DNA from: Clostridia bacterium
Lineage (GTDB): Bacteria; Bacillota; Clostridia; Christensenellales; UBA1242
Reading direction: 5' to 3'
Length of the DNA stretch: 64,000 nt
NCBI GenBank assembly: GCA_900768545.1
Contig: CAAGDD010000006.1
Coordinates: 1-64,000, forward strand
Shown here: piece after piece, positions 1 through 7,988 of the stretch
Layout of the letters: each line of letters begins with the position of its first letter
How positions within the stretch are numbered: the stretch's first letter is position 1
Program-made: the position numbers and the translations under genes
The notes under the pieces: model-generated
The model's database searches: none
What the model saw: only the letters and a program-made list of their open reading frames with translations
Told to the model about the DNA's origin: nothing

Positions 1-1377
1 CCAACAGTGACAGCCGCGCCAGAAACGGCAAAGAGTTGGACAATTTCGGCTGACACTACGATTTATTTGTGGTTTAAGAAAGTTTCTTCAAATCAGCTCA
101 AATATGACGAAGAAGAAAAGTATTGGTATTTTGAAGATGGGAAGACGCTTCAAAGTTATGTTGGAAATGCGTTAAACACGACACTCAACAACAATATCGA
201 CAATACAACAGCTGTTGTTGACACTATTGCATATTACAAAAATGGGGCTGAACAAACAGTCAAACTTTATGATTACAATGGCGAAACTTTTGGCGGTCTT
301 GCAGCAAGCAAAACCATGGTCAAAAAAAGATTAAAGTTAAACGCAAATACATATTTTTACAATGGCACAGGGTCTTATTCAAGTGATGGGCTCGTAGCAA
401 CATTGAATGCTTCGGCTTTTAGCGTAAACAGATATTCGGATTGTTATATACAAATGTATTGTGGAAATGATGCTTCTGGAAATGGCATATATAAAAATTT
501 TGAGTTTCTTGTATCGGAAGACTCAAACAGCAGATGTTTTGAATTTACAAAAACCGCAGATATGAGAACAGTTATACTTAAATTTAATGGAAATCTGCAA
601 GATGCATTTATTGGTTTTTATGATGAAACAAGCTCAAATTTAGAACATAGAAAATTGTTGGAGAACGATGTCACATATAGATTGACTTTCAATTACGAAT
701 TTGCGGAAGATAAAACAACTGCGAAAGTGTGGAATGTGACACTTAACGAAGTGTTTAAAAAAGATACAACTTATTGGTTTAAATATGAGCCTATACGTTG
801 GAGAGTAAGTAGTTATGGCGTTGAAAAAGATGATTTGTCATTCTGTAATGCATATTGGAAAGATTATGGAAGTTTCAACAAAAGTTTTATGTATGTAAGT
901 GACAAAATTGTTTTTGCAAGTCAGATGACTAGTGGACAATATGATTTATCAGAAGGAAAAAGTTATATAGATACAAAACCAAATGAACTTGGTGATGGTG
1001 GGTATTCAATGAATAAAATGATTTTGACAAATACATTTGACTATTTGCAAACTTTAGATGCAACTTACACAAAATTTGGAAGCAGAAGTTCTGGGAGTGA
1101 TAGTATTACTGAAACGGCGTCATTTAAAGTTCGCGTCGCTAGCGTTGAAGAGTTGCAAACAAACTTTTCTGATTTGAGAGCAAAACCTACTGATTATGTG
1201 GCGTTCTTGCTGGGAGTAAACGCAGATCAATATTGCAATTATTTCACCCGCGATGTGGGCAAGAAATATTACAATATGACCGGCATAGGTGTCGACGGGC
1301 GCGTGCACGACTATTATTCAAACAACTTTATGGGAATGCGCCTTGCAATGAATTTCAGCGAAGGCTCAAGATATTAA
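1..1377 (+). CDS. C-terminal part of a secreted repeat protein (5' truncated)
   Basis: The reading frame is open from base 1, so the true start lies outside the window; the GTG at 7 has no ribosome site. The protein is a paralogue of the C-terminal third of the 995-residue secreted protein at 20437: both share YLWF near the junction, YWYFEDGKTLQSYVG, YWFKYEPIRWRV, and an end with YYSN-FMG-RLAMNFSEG. The WFKYEPIRWRV core resembles the DUF6273-type domain found at the end of clostridial surface proteins (inferred from memory of the family). Compared with the paralogue it carries about 125 extra residues between the first block and the WFKYEP core. Likely exported with an N-terminal signal lying upstream. 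A terminator follows directly. Confidence 0.75.
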   Translation, partial: PTVTAAPETAKSWTISADTTIYLWFKKVSSNQLKYDEEEKYWYFEDGKTLQSYVGNALNTTLNNNIDNTTAVVDTIAYYKNGAEQTVKLYDYNGETFGGLAASKTMVKKRLKLNANTYFYNGTGSYSSDGLVATLNASAFSVNRYSDCYIQMYCGNDASGNGIYKNFEFLVSEDSNSRCFEFTKTADMRTVILKFNGNLQDAFIGFYDETSSNLEHRKLLENDVTYRLTFNYEFAEDKTTAKVWNVTLNEVFKKDTTYWFKYEPIRWRVSSYGVEKDDLSFCNAYWKDYGSFNKSFMYVSDKIVFASQMTSGQYDLSEGKSYIDTKPNELGDGGYSMNKMILTNTFDYLQTLDATYTKFGSRSSGSDSITETASFKVRVASVEELQTNFSDLRAKPTDYVAFLLGVNADQYCNYFTRDVGKKYYNMTGIGVDGRVHDYYSNNFMGMRLAMNFSEGSRY

Positions 1378-1390
1378 AAGGACGACGGGA

Positions 1391-1418
1391 AAAGCAAATC
1401 GAAAGATTTGCTTTTTTG
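1391..1418 (+). terminator. Rho-independent terminator
   Basis: The stem AAGCAAATC/GATTTGCTT closes on a GAAA loop and is followed by a T-run. It sits 14 bases after the stop of the surface protein. Confidence 0.85.
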
Positions 1419-1453
1419 TTGCAAAAGGTAGTGAGTGGTGATGCAAAATTGGG

Positions 1454-1524
1454 TGTTGGAAGGCAGAGAGTGGGGGTGAAAAGTTTTTTGATGCCTTTTT
1501 CAACTCTGCCGTGACTTTCGCCCA
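1454..1524. repeat. Short, degenerate copy of the GGGCGAAA palindromic element
   Basis: The right end reads GTGACTTTCGCCC, as in the 130-bp elements at 7171, 19893 and 24219. The left end (GGGTGTTGGAAGGCAGAG) is a degraded inverted match, and GGCAGAG/CTCTGCC forms an inner stem. It is about half the usual length, probably an eroded or deleted copy. Confidence 0.5.
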
Positions 1525-1596
1525 AATCCTAATTTTCTGCGACAAATTTTGATGATATTCAAACAAAATAAACATATTCAAGATTTTGCGTGGTTT

Positions 1597-1603
1597 TTCG
1601 ACA
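1597..1603 (-). promoter_or_regulatory. Candidate Spo0A-type box (TGTCGAA)
   Basis: On the minus strand this reads TTTGTCGAAAAA, close to the Spo0A-box consensus. It lies about 90 bases upstream of the gene at 1691. The 7-mer is expected several times by chance in a window this size, so this is only a candidate. Confidence 0.25.
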
Positions 1604-1690
1604 AATAGAGATTTTTTCCGAAAAAATTTTGCTTTGAAAATTTTATGCATTGACTTATACTTTTCTTGTACATAAAGGGGGTACAAAGCG

Positions 1691-1999
1691 ATGAATAGTG
1701 ATATTTTAAAAAATTTTGCACAAAAGGCAAAAAGAAGATTGGTGGGAAGAGAAAAAGTAACACCAGCGAAAATCAAGGTGATAACAAATGATGATGTTGA
1801 TTTTAGATTGAAAGTTGAAAACTTGCTTGCACAAGAAAAGGTTGTAACAAATCCAATCCATTATCTTATGGACGAAAAAGTTTTGAAAAATCTTGAAGGC
1901 AACGCAAGAGAAAGATATTTGTTTTCAACAATCGATAAATATAACAGTTTGAAATCACAACTTCAAAATCTTCAAAGTGCAACATCTTGCTGTTTATAA
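1691..1999 (+). CDS. Small hypothetical protein (102 aa)
   Basis: The ATG follows AAAGGGGG at a good distance. The product is charged, mostly helical and cytoplasmic, with a basic N-terminal third (KRRLVGREK) and a C-terminus ending SATSCCL with two adjacent cysteines. I recognise no domain. A TTGACT hexamer at 1650 could be a -35 box, but no convincing -10 is seen. It is convergent with the membrane gene on its right and shares a bidirectional terminator with it. Real gene status rests on the ribosome site, the terminator and codon use like its neighbours. Confidence 0.7.
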   Translation: MNSDILKNFAQKAKRRLVGREKVTPAKIKVITNDDVDFRLKVENLLAQEKVVTNPIHYLMDEKVLKNLEGNARERYLFSTIDKYNSLKSQLQNLQSATSCCL

Positions 2000-2034
2000 T
2001 TTTCATTCTGCCGAGTATGGCAGTTACATAAAAA

Positions 2035-2062
2035 AAGATAGACGATGCTATCTTATTTTTTT
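2035..2062. terminator. Bidirectional terminator between convergent genes
   Basis: AAGATAG/CTATCTT with a six-base loop is flanked by an A-run on the left and a T-run on the right, so it can end both the gene at 1691 and the minus-strand gene at 2063. Confidence 0.8.
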
Positions 2063-2929
2063 TTATAAATCTTTTTTGATAATACTTAAAATCTTTTCGG
2101 CTTGAAGTTCGTCTGGAAGCATTTTTCTGCGTCTAATATCTTTTGCCACACGGTCACAGATAATGGCGATTGTCATCATCACGGCAGCTGCGAGCATAAA
2201 TCCCAAAATGTAAATTATCAAGAAAACTGGATAAGGGCACGCATTGTAAATAACATTTAAAACTGCGAGCGAACAAGGATAATATGGTGAGATGAAAAAC
2301 ATATTAAATTCTTCATCAATATTGCTGCAATAATGCCAAGTGATGTTCATCAAAAGGGCGATCAAAAGCATTGAAACAAACACAGTTGTGGCTTTAAGCA
2401 CGGTCATATAACTTATCTTAACGCTTCGAGTCACCAAGAGCATAAAGCCGATGACAACCATTCCGCAGTGAACAACCATAGTTTGAATGTTTATTCCAAT
2501 AATTTTTGAGAAAACATTTCCTGTATAAATCATAACGACGAGCCCTGCAAAAAGTGCATAAGTCGCCAAGTATGCGAGCAAACTGTCATACACTTTTCCT
2601 TTGCGCAAGATCGCTGCCAAAACCATAAGATACATAGGAGTCGAGCAAAATTGAAAAGGAAACGAATACCATTCATAATCCCAGGTGCAGGTGTTGCCGC
2701 CGTCATTGTAGTGAAATGCATAGACGACCTGTTTGTAAATTTCAAGCACAATGCAAACAATCCCCAGACAAAGAAGGGTGATGTTTATTCCTTTTTTCGA
2801 AATTCGTTTTCTAAAAATAAAAATCAAAGTGCAAGCTGCAATGGTGAAAATTATCCACATTATGTGAAACCAGCCAAACCAAGTTGGCATAGGCATTCTA
2901 GTTTGCAGCCAATGTAAAAATTCGTTCAT
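2063..2929 (-). CDS. YwaF/TMEM164-family integral membrane protein
   Basis: The 288-residue product has about seven hydrophobic segments (first at roughly residues 17-38) and the hallmarks of the TIGR02206/YwaF family: an early aromatic WFGWFHIMW segment, a central PFQFCSTPMYLM segment, and HCGMVVIGFMLL. The family is found across Bacillota and is related to eukaryotic TMEM164; its bacterial function is unknown. The ATG is preceded by AGAGG on the minus strand. It ends in a basic cytoplasmic tail (DIRRRKM). It stands alone, divergent from the gene at 3198. Confidence 0.75.
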   Translation of the reverse strand: MNEFLHWLQTRMPMPTWFGWFHIMWIIFTIAACTLIFIFRKRISKKGINITLLCLGIVCIVLEIYKQVVYAFHYNDGGNTCTWDYEWYSFPFQFCSTPMYLMVLAAILRKGKVYDSLLAYLATYALFAGLVVMIYTGNVFSKIIGINIQTMVVHCGMVVIGFMLLVTRSVKISYMTVLKATTVFVSMLLIALLMNITWHYCSNIDEEFNMFFISPYYPCSLAVLNVIYNACPYPVFLIIYILGFMLAAAVMMTIAIICDRVAKDIRRRKMLPDELQAEKILSIIKKDL

Positions 2930-3081
2930 AATAAACCTCTAACATCTTAAATATAACAAAAACAAATTTTTAAGTCAAAAGAAAATGGCGAATTTTAAAA
3001 TTTATTGTCAAAAAATTGATATTTTTGCCATTTTAAAAGTTAAAACTTGTTTTTGTGCAATTGAATATATTTTGTTCAAAT

Positions 3082-3133
3082 TTCGACAAAAAATATTTAT
3101 ATATTTGACTTATTTTCGAAAAAGTTATATTAT
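3082..3133 (+). promoter_or_regulatory. Promoter with an upstream candidate Spo0A-type box
   Basis: TTGACT at 3105 and TATTAT at 3128 are separated by 17 bases. TTCGACA (3082-3088, TGTCGAA on the other strand) lies just upstream of the -35 box. It drives the gene at 3198. Confidence 0.6.
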
Positions 3134-3197
3134 ACTTTTATAAAGTTTTATATTTTTTTGATATTTTCTTTATTAAATTTTGATTTAGGTGACAATA

Positions 3198-4322
3198 ATG
3201 ATTGAAATAGTTGAAGTAAAAAAGAAAAAACAAATGAAACAATTTGTTAAGTTTCCAATAAAGTTGTATAAAGGCAGCAAGTGCTATGTTCCGTCTTTCA
3301 ACGGCGATGAAATGGAGTTTACAAATCCAAAGAAAAACCATGCGGCGGAAGGGTGTGATATAAAGTGCTTTTTGGCTTACAAAGACGGTGTTTTGGCGGG
3401 TAGAATCGCGGGTGTGATTGTTTATAAGAGCAACATACTTCACGACCAAAAATGCGTTCGTTTTTCGCGTTTTGACTTTGTTGACGATGTCGAAGTGGCA
3501 AAAGAGCTTTTGAAAGCTGTTGAGGATTTTGGGCGCGAGAAAGGAATGACTATGATGCACGGCCCTTGGGGGCTTAACGACACCGACAAAGAAGGAATGT
3601 TGACTTTCGGCTTTGACAAAATTTCGACTTTTGCGACTTATTACAACTTTGAATATTATCCAAAAACTCTTGAGAAACTCGGCTTTGAAAAAGAGAGTGA
3701 GTGGGTTGAATATGGCTTTGATTTTTCAAAATTTGATGAGCGTTATGAAAAGATTGCAAACGCAGTTTCGAAGAAATTCGATGTTGAAGAAATTGCTGAC
3801 AAAATGTCACTCAAAAAAATAGTAAAACTTTATGGAGATAGTTTTTTTGATTGCTACAATATGGCATATAAAGATTTGGACAATTTTATTGAAATCAAAG
3901 GCAACACTCGAAAAAATGTTCTGTCACTTTTTGCGACTGCATTAAACAAAAAATATGTATCAATAATTGTTGAACGCAAGTCGCGCAAAGTTGTGGCGTT
4001 TGTCATCGCGATGCCAGCACTTGGAAAGATTGTTCAAAAACACAAAGGCAGTTTGATTCGAAGTTTGTTTCCTCTTTATTTTGAAATTCGAAAACCAAAA
4101 AATCTTGAATTTGCTCTTATTGGGGTTGATCCAAAATATCGAATGACGGGCGTGAATGCGATATCGATTATGAGAATTTGGAAAAATATGCTAAAACATA
4201 AAATCAAGTCTGTTGTGTCAAACCCAATGCTCACAACAAACATCAAAGTTTTGTCGCTTTTGGACGGGATCCCACACGAACTTATCAAAAGACGCCAAAC
4301 TTTCAAAAAAGACATTTTATAA
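3198..4322 (+). CDS. GNAT-like acetyltransferase family protein (374 aa)
   Basis: I choose the ATG at 3198 because AGGTGA sits five bases before it; an in-frame GTG nine bases earlier would overlap that ribosome site. The product resembles the long, double-GNAT hypothetical proteins of gut Bacillota and Bacteroidota: FLAYKDGVLAGRIAGVIVY near residues 60-80 looks like the beta4-beta5 region of the first fold, followed by HGPWGLNDTDKEGM, and a second half with LIGVDPKYRMTGVNA near residue 310, like an acyl-CoA-binding segment. The substrate cannot be told. It has its own promoter and a strong terminator. Confidence 0.6.
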   Translation: MIEIVEVKKKKQMKQFVKFPIKLYKGSKCYVPSFNGDEMEFTNPKKNHAAEGCDIKCFLAYKDGVLAGRIAGVIVYKSNILHDQKCVRFSRFDFVDDVEVAKELLKAVEDFGREKGMTMMHGPWGLNDTDKEGMLTFGFDKISTFATYYNFEYYPKTLEKLGFEKESEWVEYGFDFSKFDERYEKIANAVSKKFDVEEIADKMSLKKIVKLYGDSFFDCYNMAYKDLDNFIEIKGNTRKNVLSLFATALNKKYVSIIVERKSRKVVAFVIAMPALGKIVQKHKGSLIRSLFPLYFEIRKPKNLEFALIGVDPKYRMTGVNAISIMRIWKNMLKHKIKSVVSNPMLTTNIKVLSLLDGIPHELIKRRQTFKKDIL

Positions 4323-4327
4323 AAGAA

Positions 4328-4355
4328 AACATCTTGAATTTCAAGATGTTTTTTT
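4328..4355 (+). terminator. Rho-independent terminator
   Basis: AACATCTTGA/TCAAGATGTT with a three-base loop and a T-run, six bases after the stop of the GNAT-like gene. Confidence 0.85.
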
Positions 4356-4433
4356 AATATGTTTTCTTATTTTATAGAATTTGAATTTTTGTTTGTCTTG
4401 ATTTTTGCAATATTCGTCGCGTAAAAAGGCAAT

Positions 4434-4466
4434 AAAAAAACGCGTTGAAATTCAACACGCTTTTTA
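4434..4466 (-). terminator. Rho-independent terminator
   Basis: Read on the minus strand, GCGTGTTGAA/TTCAACGCG-type arms are followed by a T-run. It closes the minus-strand membrane gene at 4480. Confidence 0.8.
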
Positions 4467-4479
4467 AATAATTTAAAAA

Positions 4480-5004
4480 TTATTCTTCTGTTTTTGTTTC
4501 TTCAACAACTTCTTTTGAAGCAGTTTCAGCAACAGGTTCTGCAGCTGGAGCTTCAACAGCTTTCAATTTTGAAGCGGCAAGGCTGAGTGAAAGCAAAACG
4601 ATGTTTGCGATATTTGCCAAAGCGACAACCAAAGCCATTACCAATGCTACTGTTGAGAATTGTGAGAACATCATAACAAGAAGCGCTGAAACCAAAGTTG
4701 CAATGCTTGAAAAAACGATAGATGTGATTCTAAAAGCTTTTCCAAGTTTATGGTTTTTGATTGAGCCACAAGCAACGAGCAAAGAAACAACTGTAAATGC
4801 CAAAACAATTACCAAAGATACAAGTCCAAGCAAAATTGCGATTCCAATAATTGCATATTCTCCGCCCATTTGAAGCGCTAAAATTCCAAAATTGAACACT
4901 GAAAGTGGAACTCCTTCAATATCAAATGGAATAAACAACAAAACTGCTGCAATTGTGGCAAGCCCGATAATGATGCTGTCAAAAATAACTGATTTCTTAT
5001 TCAT
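4480..5004 (-). CDS. Four-helix membrane protein with acidic tail (174 aa)
   Basis: The ATG at 5004 is preceded by AAGGAG and lies about 20 bases from a good promoter; a longer frame upstream would run through that promoter. Hydrophobic segments lie near residues 6-24, 48-75, 88-110 and 112-140, and the C-terminal 30 residues are rich in Ala, Pro, Val and Glu (EAPAAEPVAE...), a flexible acidic tail probably in the cytoplasm. No family is recognised. Monocistronic. Confidence 0.7.
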   Translation of the reverse strand: MNKKSVIFDSIIIGLATIAAVLLFIPFDIEGVPLSVFNFGILALQMGGEYAIIGIAILLGLVSLVIVLAFTVVSLLVACGSIKNHKLGKAFRITSIVFSSIATLVSALLVMMFSQFSTVALVMALVVALANIANIVLLSLSLAASKLKAVEAPAAEPVAETASKEVVEETKTEE

Positions 5005-5023
5005 AAATTTCTCCTTACTATAT

Positions 5024-5052
5024 TTTATAATACAAATCGGGTCGAAAGTCAA
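5024..5052 (-). promoter_or_regulatory. Sigma-A type promoter
   Basis: On the minus strand TTGACT and TATAAA are separated by 17 bases, with the transcript start about 10 bases before the ribosome site of the membrane gene. Confidence 0.75.
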
Positions 5053-5379
5053 CTTATTTTGCCGAAAAACACAAAAAAGTTAGACAAAACGCCCATTTTT
5101 TAATTGAAATTGAACAATTATATTTAAAAATATTTAAAAACCGCATAAACCGGTAAAAATGTGAAATTTATCGTGTTAATTGGTTTTGAATTTGTGTTTG
5201 AATAAATGACATAAAAGTCCGGCATAATTGTGTAATAGATATAAATATATTAAATGATTTTATAATATAAATTTGCAAGTTGTGCATAATTTTAGTGAAA
5301 AAAAATAATAAGAAATTTTAATTGTTGTGCGGTTAAAATTTAAAAAACAAAACTTTTTTCGATTTTTTTCGCGAAATGC
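5053..5379. other. AT-rich spacer without a recognised feature
   Basis: Very AT-rich sequence between a divergent membrane gene and the tRNA-Ile promoter. No open frame with a ribosome site and no strong hairpin is seen. Confidence 0.6.
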
Positions 5380-5408
5380 TTGACATAACTTTTGTTTGCC
5401 GTTATAAT
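5380..5408 (+). promoter_or_regulatory. Consensus promoter of the tRNA-Ile/T-box/asnS unit
   Basis: Exact TTGACA and TATAAT hexamers with a 17-base spacer. No other promoter is evident before asnS. Confidence 0.9.
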
Positions 5409-5412
5409 AAAA

Positions 5413-5463
5413 GAGCATTCTAAAAAATGCTAAGCAATCCCCGCTGTAGCATTTTGAATGTTC
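5413..5463 (+). other. Long hairpin in the 5' leader of the tRNA-Ile transcript
   Basis: AGCATTCTAAAAAATGCTA pairs with TAGCATTTTGAATG across a loop containing AATCCCCGCTG, starting a few bases after the predicted transcript start and ending five bases before the tRNA. It may guide 5' processing. Confidence 0.5.
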
Positions 5464-5467
5464 ATGA

Positions 5468-5544
5468 TGGCTTGTAGCTCAGTCGGTTAGAGCACCACCC
5501 TGATAAGGTGGGGGTCGGTGGTTCGAGTCCACTCAAGCCAACCA
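5468..5544 (+). tRNA. tRNA-Ile(GAT)
   Basis: The cloverleaf is complete: acceptor TGGCTTG/CAAGCCA, anticodon loop CTGATAA (GAT), T-loop TTCGAGT, discriminator A and an encoded CCA. The T-box leader of asnS begins a few bases after the CCA. Confidence 0.95.
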
Positions 5545-5548
5545 AATC

Positions 5549-5757
5549 TATTGTTTAGAGAACCATGAAAAAGAGAGTAGTTTTTTAGACTGTCGTTTAC
5601 CAGAGAGGCAAGTAGGGTGAGAGTTTGCCAGACGATAAAAAAATGAAAAACACTTTGGAGTTCCAATTTTGAAAAGTGGTCATTTGACAAGTTAGGTGGC
5701 ACCGCGGAATAGATTGTTTCGTCCTAATGCAGAAATGCTTTAGGGCGATTTTTTTAT
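5549..5757 (+). promoter_or_regulatory. T-box leader of asnS (tRNA-Asn sensing)
   Basis: The conserved T-box AGGTGGCACCGCGG lies at 5694-5707. It is followed by a terminator hairpin (TCGTCCTAA/TTTAGGGCGA, T-run to 5756) that competes with the antiterminator. Upstream is a Stem I region with GAGAGTAG and a CCAGAGAGGC...GTTTGCC terminal arm. The triplet AAC at 5649-5651, at the 3' side of Stem I, is a plausible specifier for asparagine. Uncharged tRNA-Asn would promote readthrough into asnS. Confidence 0.9.
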
Positions 5758-5781
5758 CCTTAAAGCGAAAAGGAGAGAGAT

Positions 5782-7167
5782 ATGAAAAGAATTGAAATTA
5801 GAGATTTAAACAAAAAATTTGCTGATTTTGCTGACAAAAAAATCACAGTTTGCGGCTGGGCAAGAACGGTTCGTGACAGCAAAAATATCGCATTTATCGA
5901 ACTTAACGATGGCGCTTTTAAGAGTGTTCAAATTGTTTTGGAACGCGACAAAGTGAAAAATTATGAAGATGTCGTAAAAGAAAATGTTGGAACATCGTTT
6001 GAAGTTGTGGGAAAGGTTGTGCTTACTCCAAATGCTCAACAACCTTTTGAAATCAACGCAACAAGTGTTGAAATTTTGGGTTCTTGCGACACAGATTATC
6101 CACTTCAAAAGAAGCGTCATACTGTTGAATTTTTGAGAACCATCCCAACAATTCGTTGCCGCGGAAATCTGTTTAACGCTGTGTTTAGAATCCGCTCGGT
6201 TGCAGCTTTTGCAATTCACAAATACTTCAATGAAAGAAACTTTGTCTATGTTCACACACCAATCATCACTTCAAACGACTGCGAAGGCGCTGGCGAAATG
6301 TTCCAAGTGACAACACTTGATCTTGACCGCGTTGCAAAAGACGGAAAAGTTGATTATTCAAAAGATTTCTTTGGCAAAAAGGTTTCGTTGACTGTTTCTG
6401 GACAACTTCACGAAGAAACAATTACTCACGCTTTTGGAAAAACTTACACTTTTGGACCAACATTTAGAGCGGAAAACTCAAACACTTCTCGTCACGCTGC
6501 AGAATTTTGGATGATGGAACCTGAAATGTGTTTCTGTGATCTTGAAGAACTTATGAACAGTGAAGAAGAAATGATTAAATATGTCATCTCTTATGTTATG
6601 CAAGAATGCAAAGACGAACTCGCTTTCTTAAACAAATTTGTTGACACAGGTCTTATCGAAAGATTGAACAACATTGTTTCAAACGACTTTGTAAGACTTG
6701 ATTACACAGAGGCAATCGGTATTTTGGAAAAAGTTAAAGGCAGATTTGTTTTCCCTGTTAAGTGGGGTATCGATTTGCAAAGCGAACACGAAAGATATTT
6801 GACTGAAGAAGTTTACAAACGCCCAGTATTTTTGAAAAACTATCCAAAAGAAATCAAGGCTTTCTATATGCGTCAAAATGATGATGGAAAGACTGTTGCG
6901 GCTGTTGATATGCTCGTGCCTGGCATTGGCGAACTTTGCGGCGGAAGTCAAAGAGAAGAACGCCTTGACTTGCTCACAAAGAGAATGGACGAACTTGGAC
7001 TTAAAAAAGAAGATTATTCTTGGTATCTTGACACAAGAAGATATGGAACAAATATCCACTCGGGTTATGGTCTTGGATTTGAAAGACTTGTTATGTATTT
7101 GACAGGAATTTCAAACATTCGTGATGTTGAGTTGTTCCCAAGAACTGTTGGATCTATTCAAGGTTAA
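5782..7167 (+). CDS. asnS: Asparaginyl-tRNA synthetase
   Basis: The enzyme charges tRNA-Asn with asparagine in the cytoplasm. The 461-residue length is usual for bacterial AsnRS. An N-terminal OB-fold (about residues 15-105, starting ITVCGWARTVRDSKN) binds the anticodon. The class II core follows: motif 2 as FRAENSNTSRHAAEFW (around residue 230), the LCGGSQREERLD segment (around 380), and motif 3 as GYGLGFERLVMYLTG near the end. The ATG follows AAAAGGAGAGAG. Expression is controlled by the T-box directly upstream. A large palindromic element starts three bases after the stop and probably also ends the transcript. Confidence 0.97.
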   Translation: MKRIEIRDLNKKFADFADKKITVCGWARTVRDSKNIAFIELNDGAFKSVQIVLERDKVKNYEDVVKENVGTSFEVVGKVVLTPNAQQPFEINATSVEILGSCDTDYPLQKKRHTVEFLRTIPTIRCRGNLFNAVFRIRSVAAFAIHKYFNERNFVYVHTPIITSNDCEGAGEMFQVTTLDLDRVAKDGKVDYSKDFFGKKVSLTVSGQLHEETITHAFGKTYTFGPTFRAENSNTSRHAAEFWMMEPEMCFCDLEELMNSEEEMIKYVISYVMQECKDELAFLNKFVDTGLIERLNNIVSNDFVRLDYTEAIGILEKVKGRFVFPVKWGIDLQSEHERYLTEEVYKRPVFLKNYPKEIKAFYMRQNDDGKTVAAVDMLVPGIGELCGGSQREERLDLLTKRMDELGLKKEDYSWYLDTRRYGTNIHSGYGLGFERLVMYLTGISNIRDVELFPRTVGSIQG

Positions 7168-7170
7168 GAG

Positions 7171-7300
7171 GGGCGAAAAGCGTCAGAAAGCCCGACGAAC
7201 AGGCGGGACTTTCTGACCCGCGCCGACCGAAAAAGAAGCAAAAATGTTTTGCTTCTTTTTTTTTCGGCACGACTGCCCCGTTCGGGGCAGCTTTTCGCCC
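7171..7300. repeat. 130-bp palindromic intergenic element (copy 1)
   Basis: The ends are GGGCGAAAAGC and GCTTTTCGCCC. Inside are, in order, a left hairpin (GTCAGAAAGcCC...GACTTTCTGAC), a central stem CCGAAAAAGAAGC/GCTTCTTTTTTTTTCGG whose T-run can act as a terminator, and a right hairpin CTGCCCC-GTTC-GGGGCAG. The same order and length are seen at 19893 and 24219 although the stem sequences differ. It fills most of the gap between asnS and the next gene. Confidence 0.85.
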
Positions 7301-7372
7301 AATTTGTCACACTTATAGCCATCAAATAATAAACTAAAAATAGATAGAGAATTCTATCCAACGGAGAAAATT

Positions 7373-7861
7373 ATGGCTACAATAAATTGTTGCATCAGCA
7401 ATCACCCTTGCCCAATTTTGTGTTCAAGTTTGTCATCTTGCACAAACACGATTTTAAATCCAGTGATAGCGATCCCGTTTGCATTTTTTGACAATCGTCA
7501 AACTCAAACTGTCGCAACAGACGGCACAATCGCGGTAAATCTTGTCGAGTCGCGCGGAAGTGAAATTACCACTTCGACAGCGGTTTCTGGTGCGGTCGAT
7601 TTGGCTGCTGGATCTTATCAAGTGACTTATTTGGCTGGCGGAACAGTGCCATCTGGCGGAAATTTGAGCATAAAACTTCGGCTTGACGGGGTTGATGTTC
7701 AAAGTTCGCTTTTGACCACAACTCAACCTGCTGGACAATTTGCAAATTTAACACAAACGATCATTATCACAGTTTTGCAAACTACAACACTAGAAATAGT
7801 AAACAATTCTGGCCAAGACACAATATATTCTTATGCTAGCATTTCGGTGAGTGGATTGTAA
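7373..7861 (+). CDS. Beta-rich protein with Cys-rich N-terminus (possible BclA/C1q-like surface protein)
   Basis: The 162-residue product has an N-terminal stretch with six cysteines in about 25 residues (NCCISNHPCPILCSSLSSC) and then a Thr/Val/Gly-rich region with alternating hydrophobic residues, typical of an antiparallel beta jelly-roll; ASGSYQVTY-like, LRLDGVDV and IYSYASISVSGL at the end recall the C-terminal TNF/C1q-like domain of BclA and related exosporium proteins. There is no signal peptide, as for spore-surface proteins. This assignment is by pattern only. GGAG precedes the ATG, and a small inverted repeat (GATAGA/TCTATC, 7343-7358) lies upstream. Confidence 0.55.
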   Translation: MATINCCISNHPCPILCSSLSSCTNTILNPVIAIPFAFFDNRQTQTVATDGTIAVNLVESRGSEITTSTAVSGAVDLAAGSYQVTYLAGGTVPSGGNLSIKLRLDGVDVQSSLLTTTQPAGQFANLTQTIIITVLQTTTLEIVNNSGQDTIYSYASISVSGL

Positions 7862-7902
7862 CAAAAATTTATTGAAAGTCATCAAAATTTTTTAAAAAAA
7901 GT

Positions 7903-7930
7903 TTGATTTTTTAATTTGCTATGCTAAAAT
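7903..7930 (+). promoter_or_regulatory. Promoter of the yqzL-like/recO unit
   Basis: TTGATT and TAAAAT separated by 16 bases, with an extended -10 (TGC before TAAAAT). Confidence 0.65.
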
Positions 7931-7988
7931 GATTATATAGAAGTGCATTTTCAACACGAAACTGCACAAACTAAATAAGGAGGCGCAG

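Noticed and set aside
2651..2917. 88-codon plus-strand frame inside the YwaF-like gene
   Set aside because: Antisense to a well supported membrane protein and without a ribosome site.
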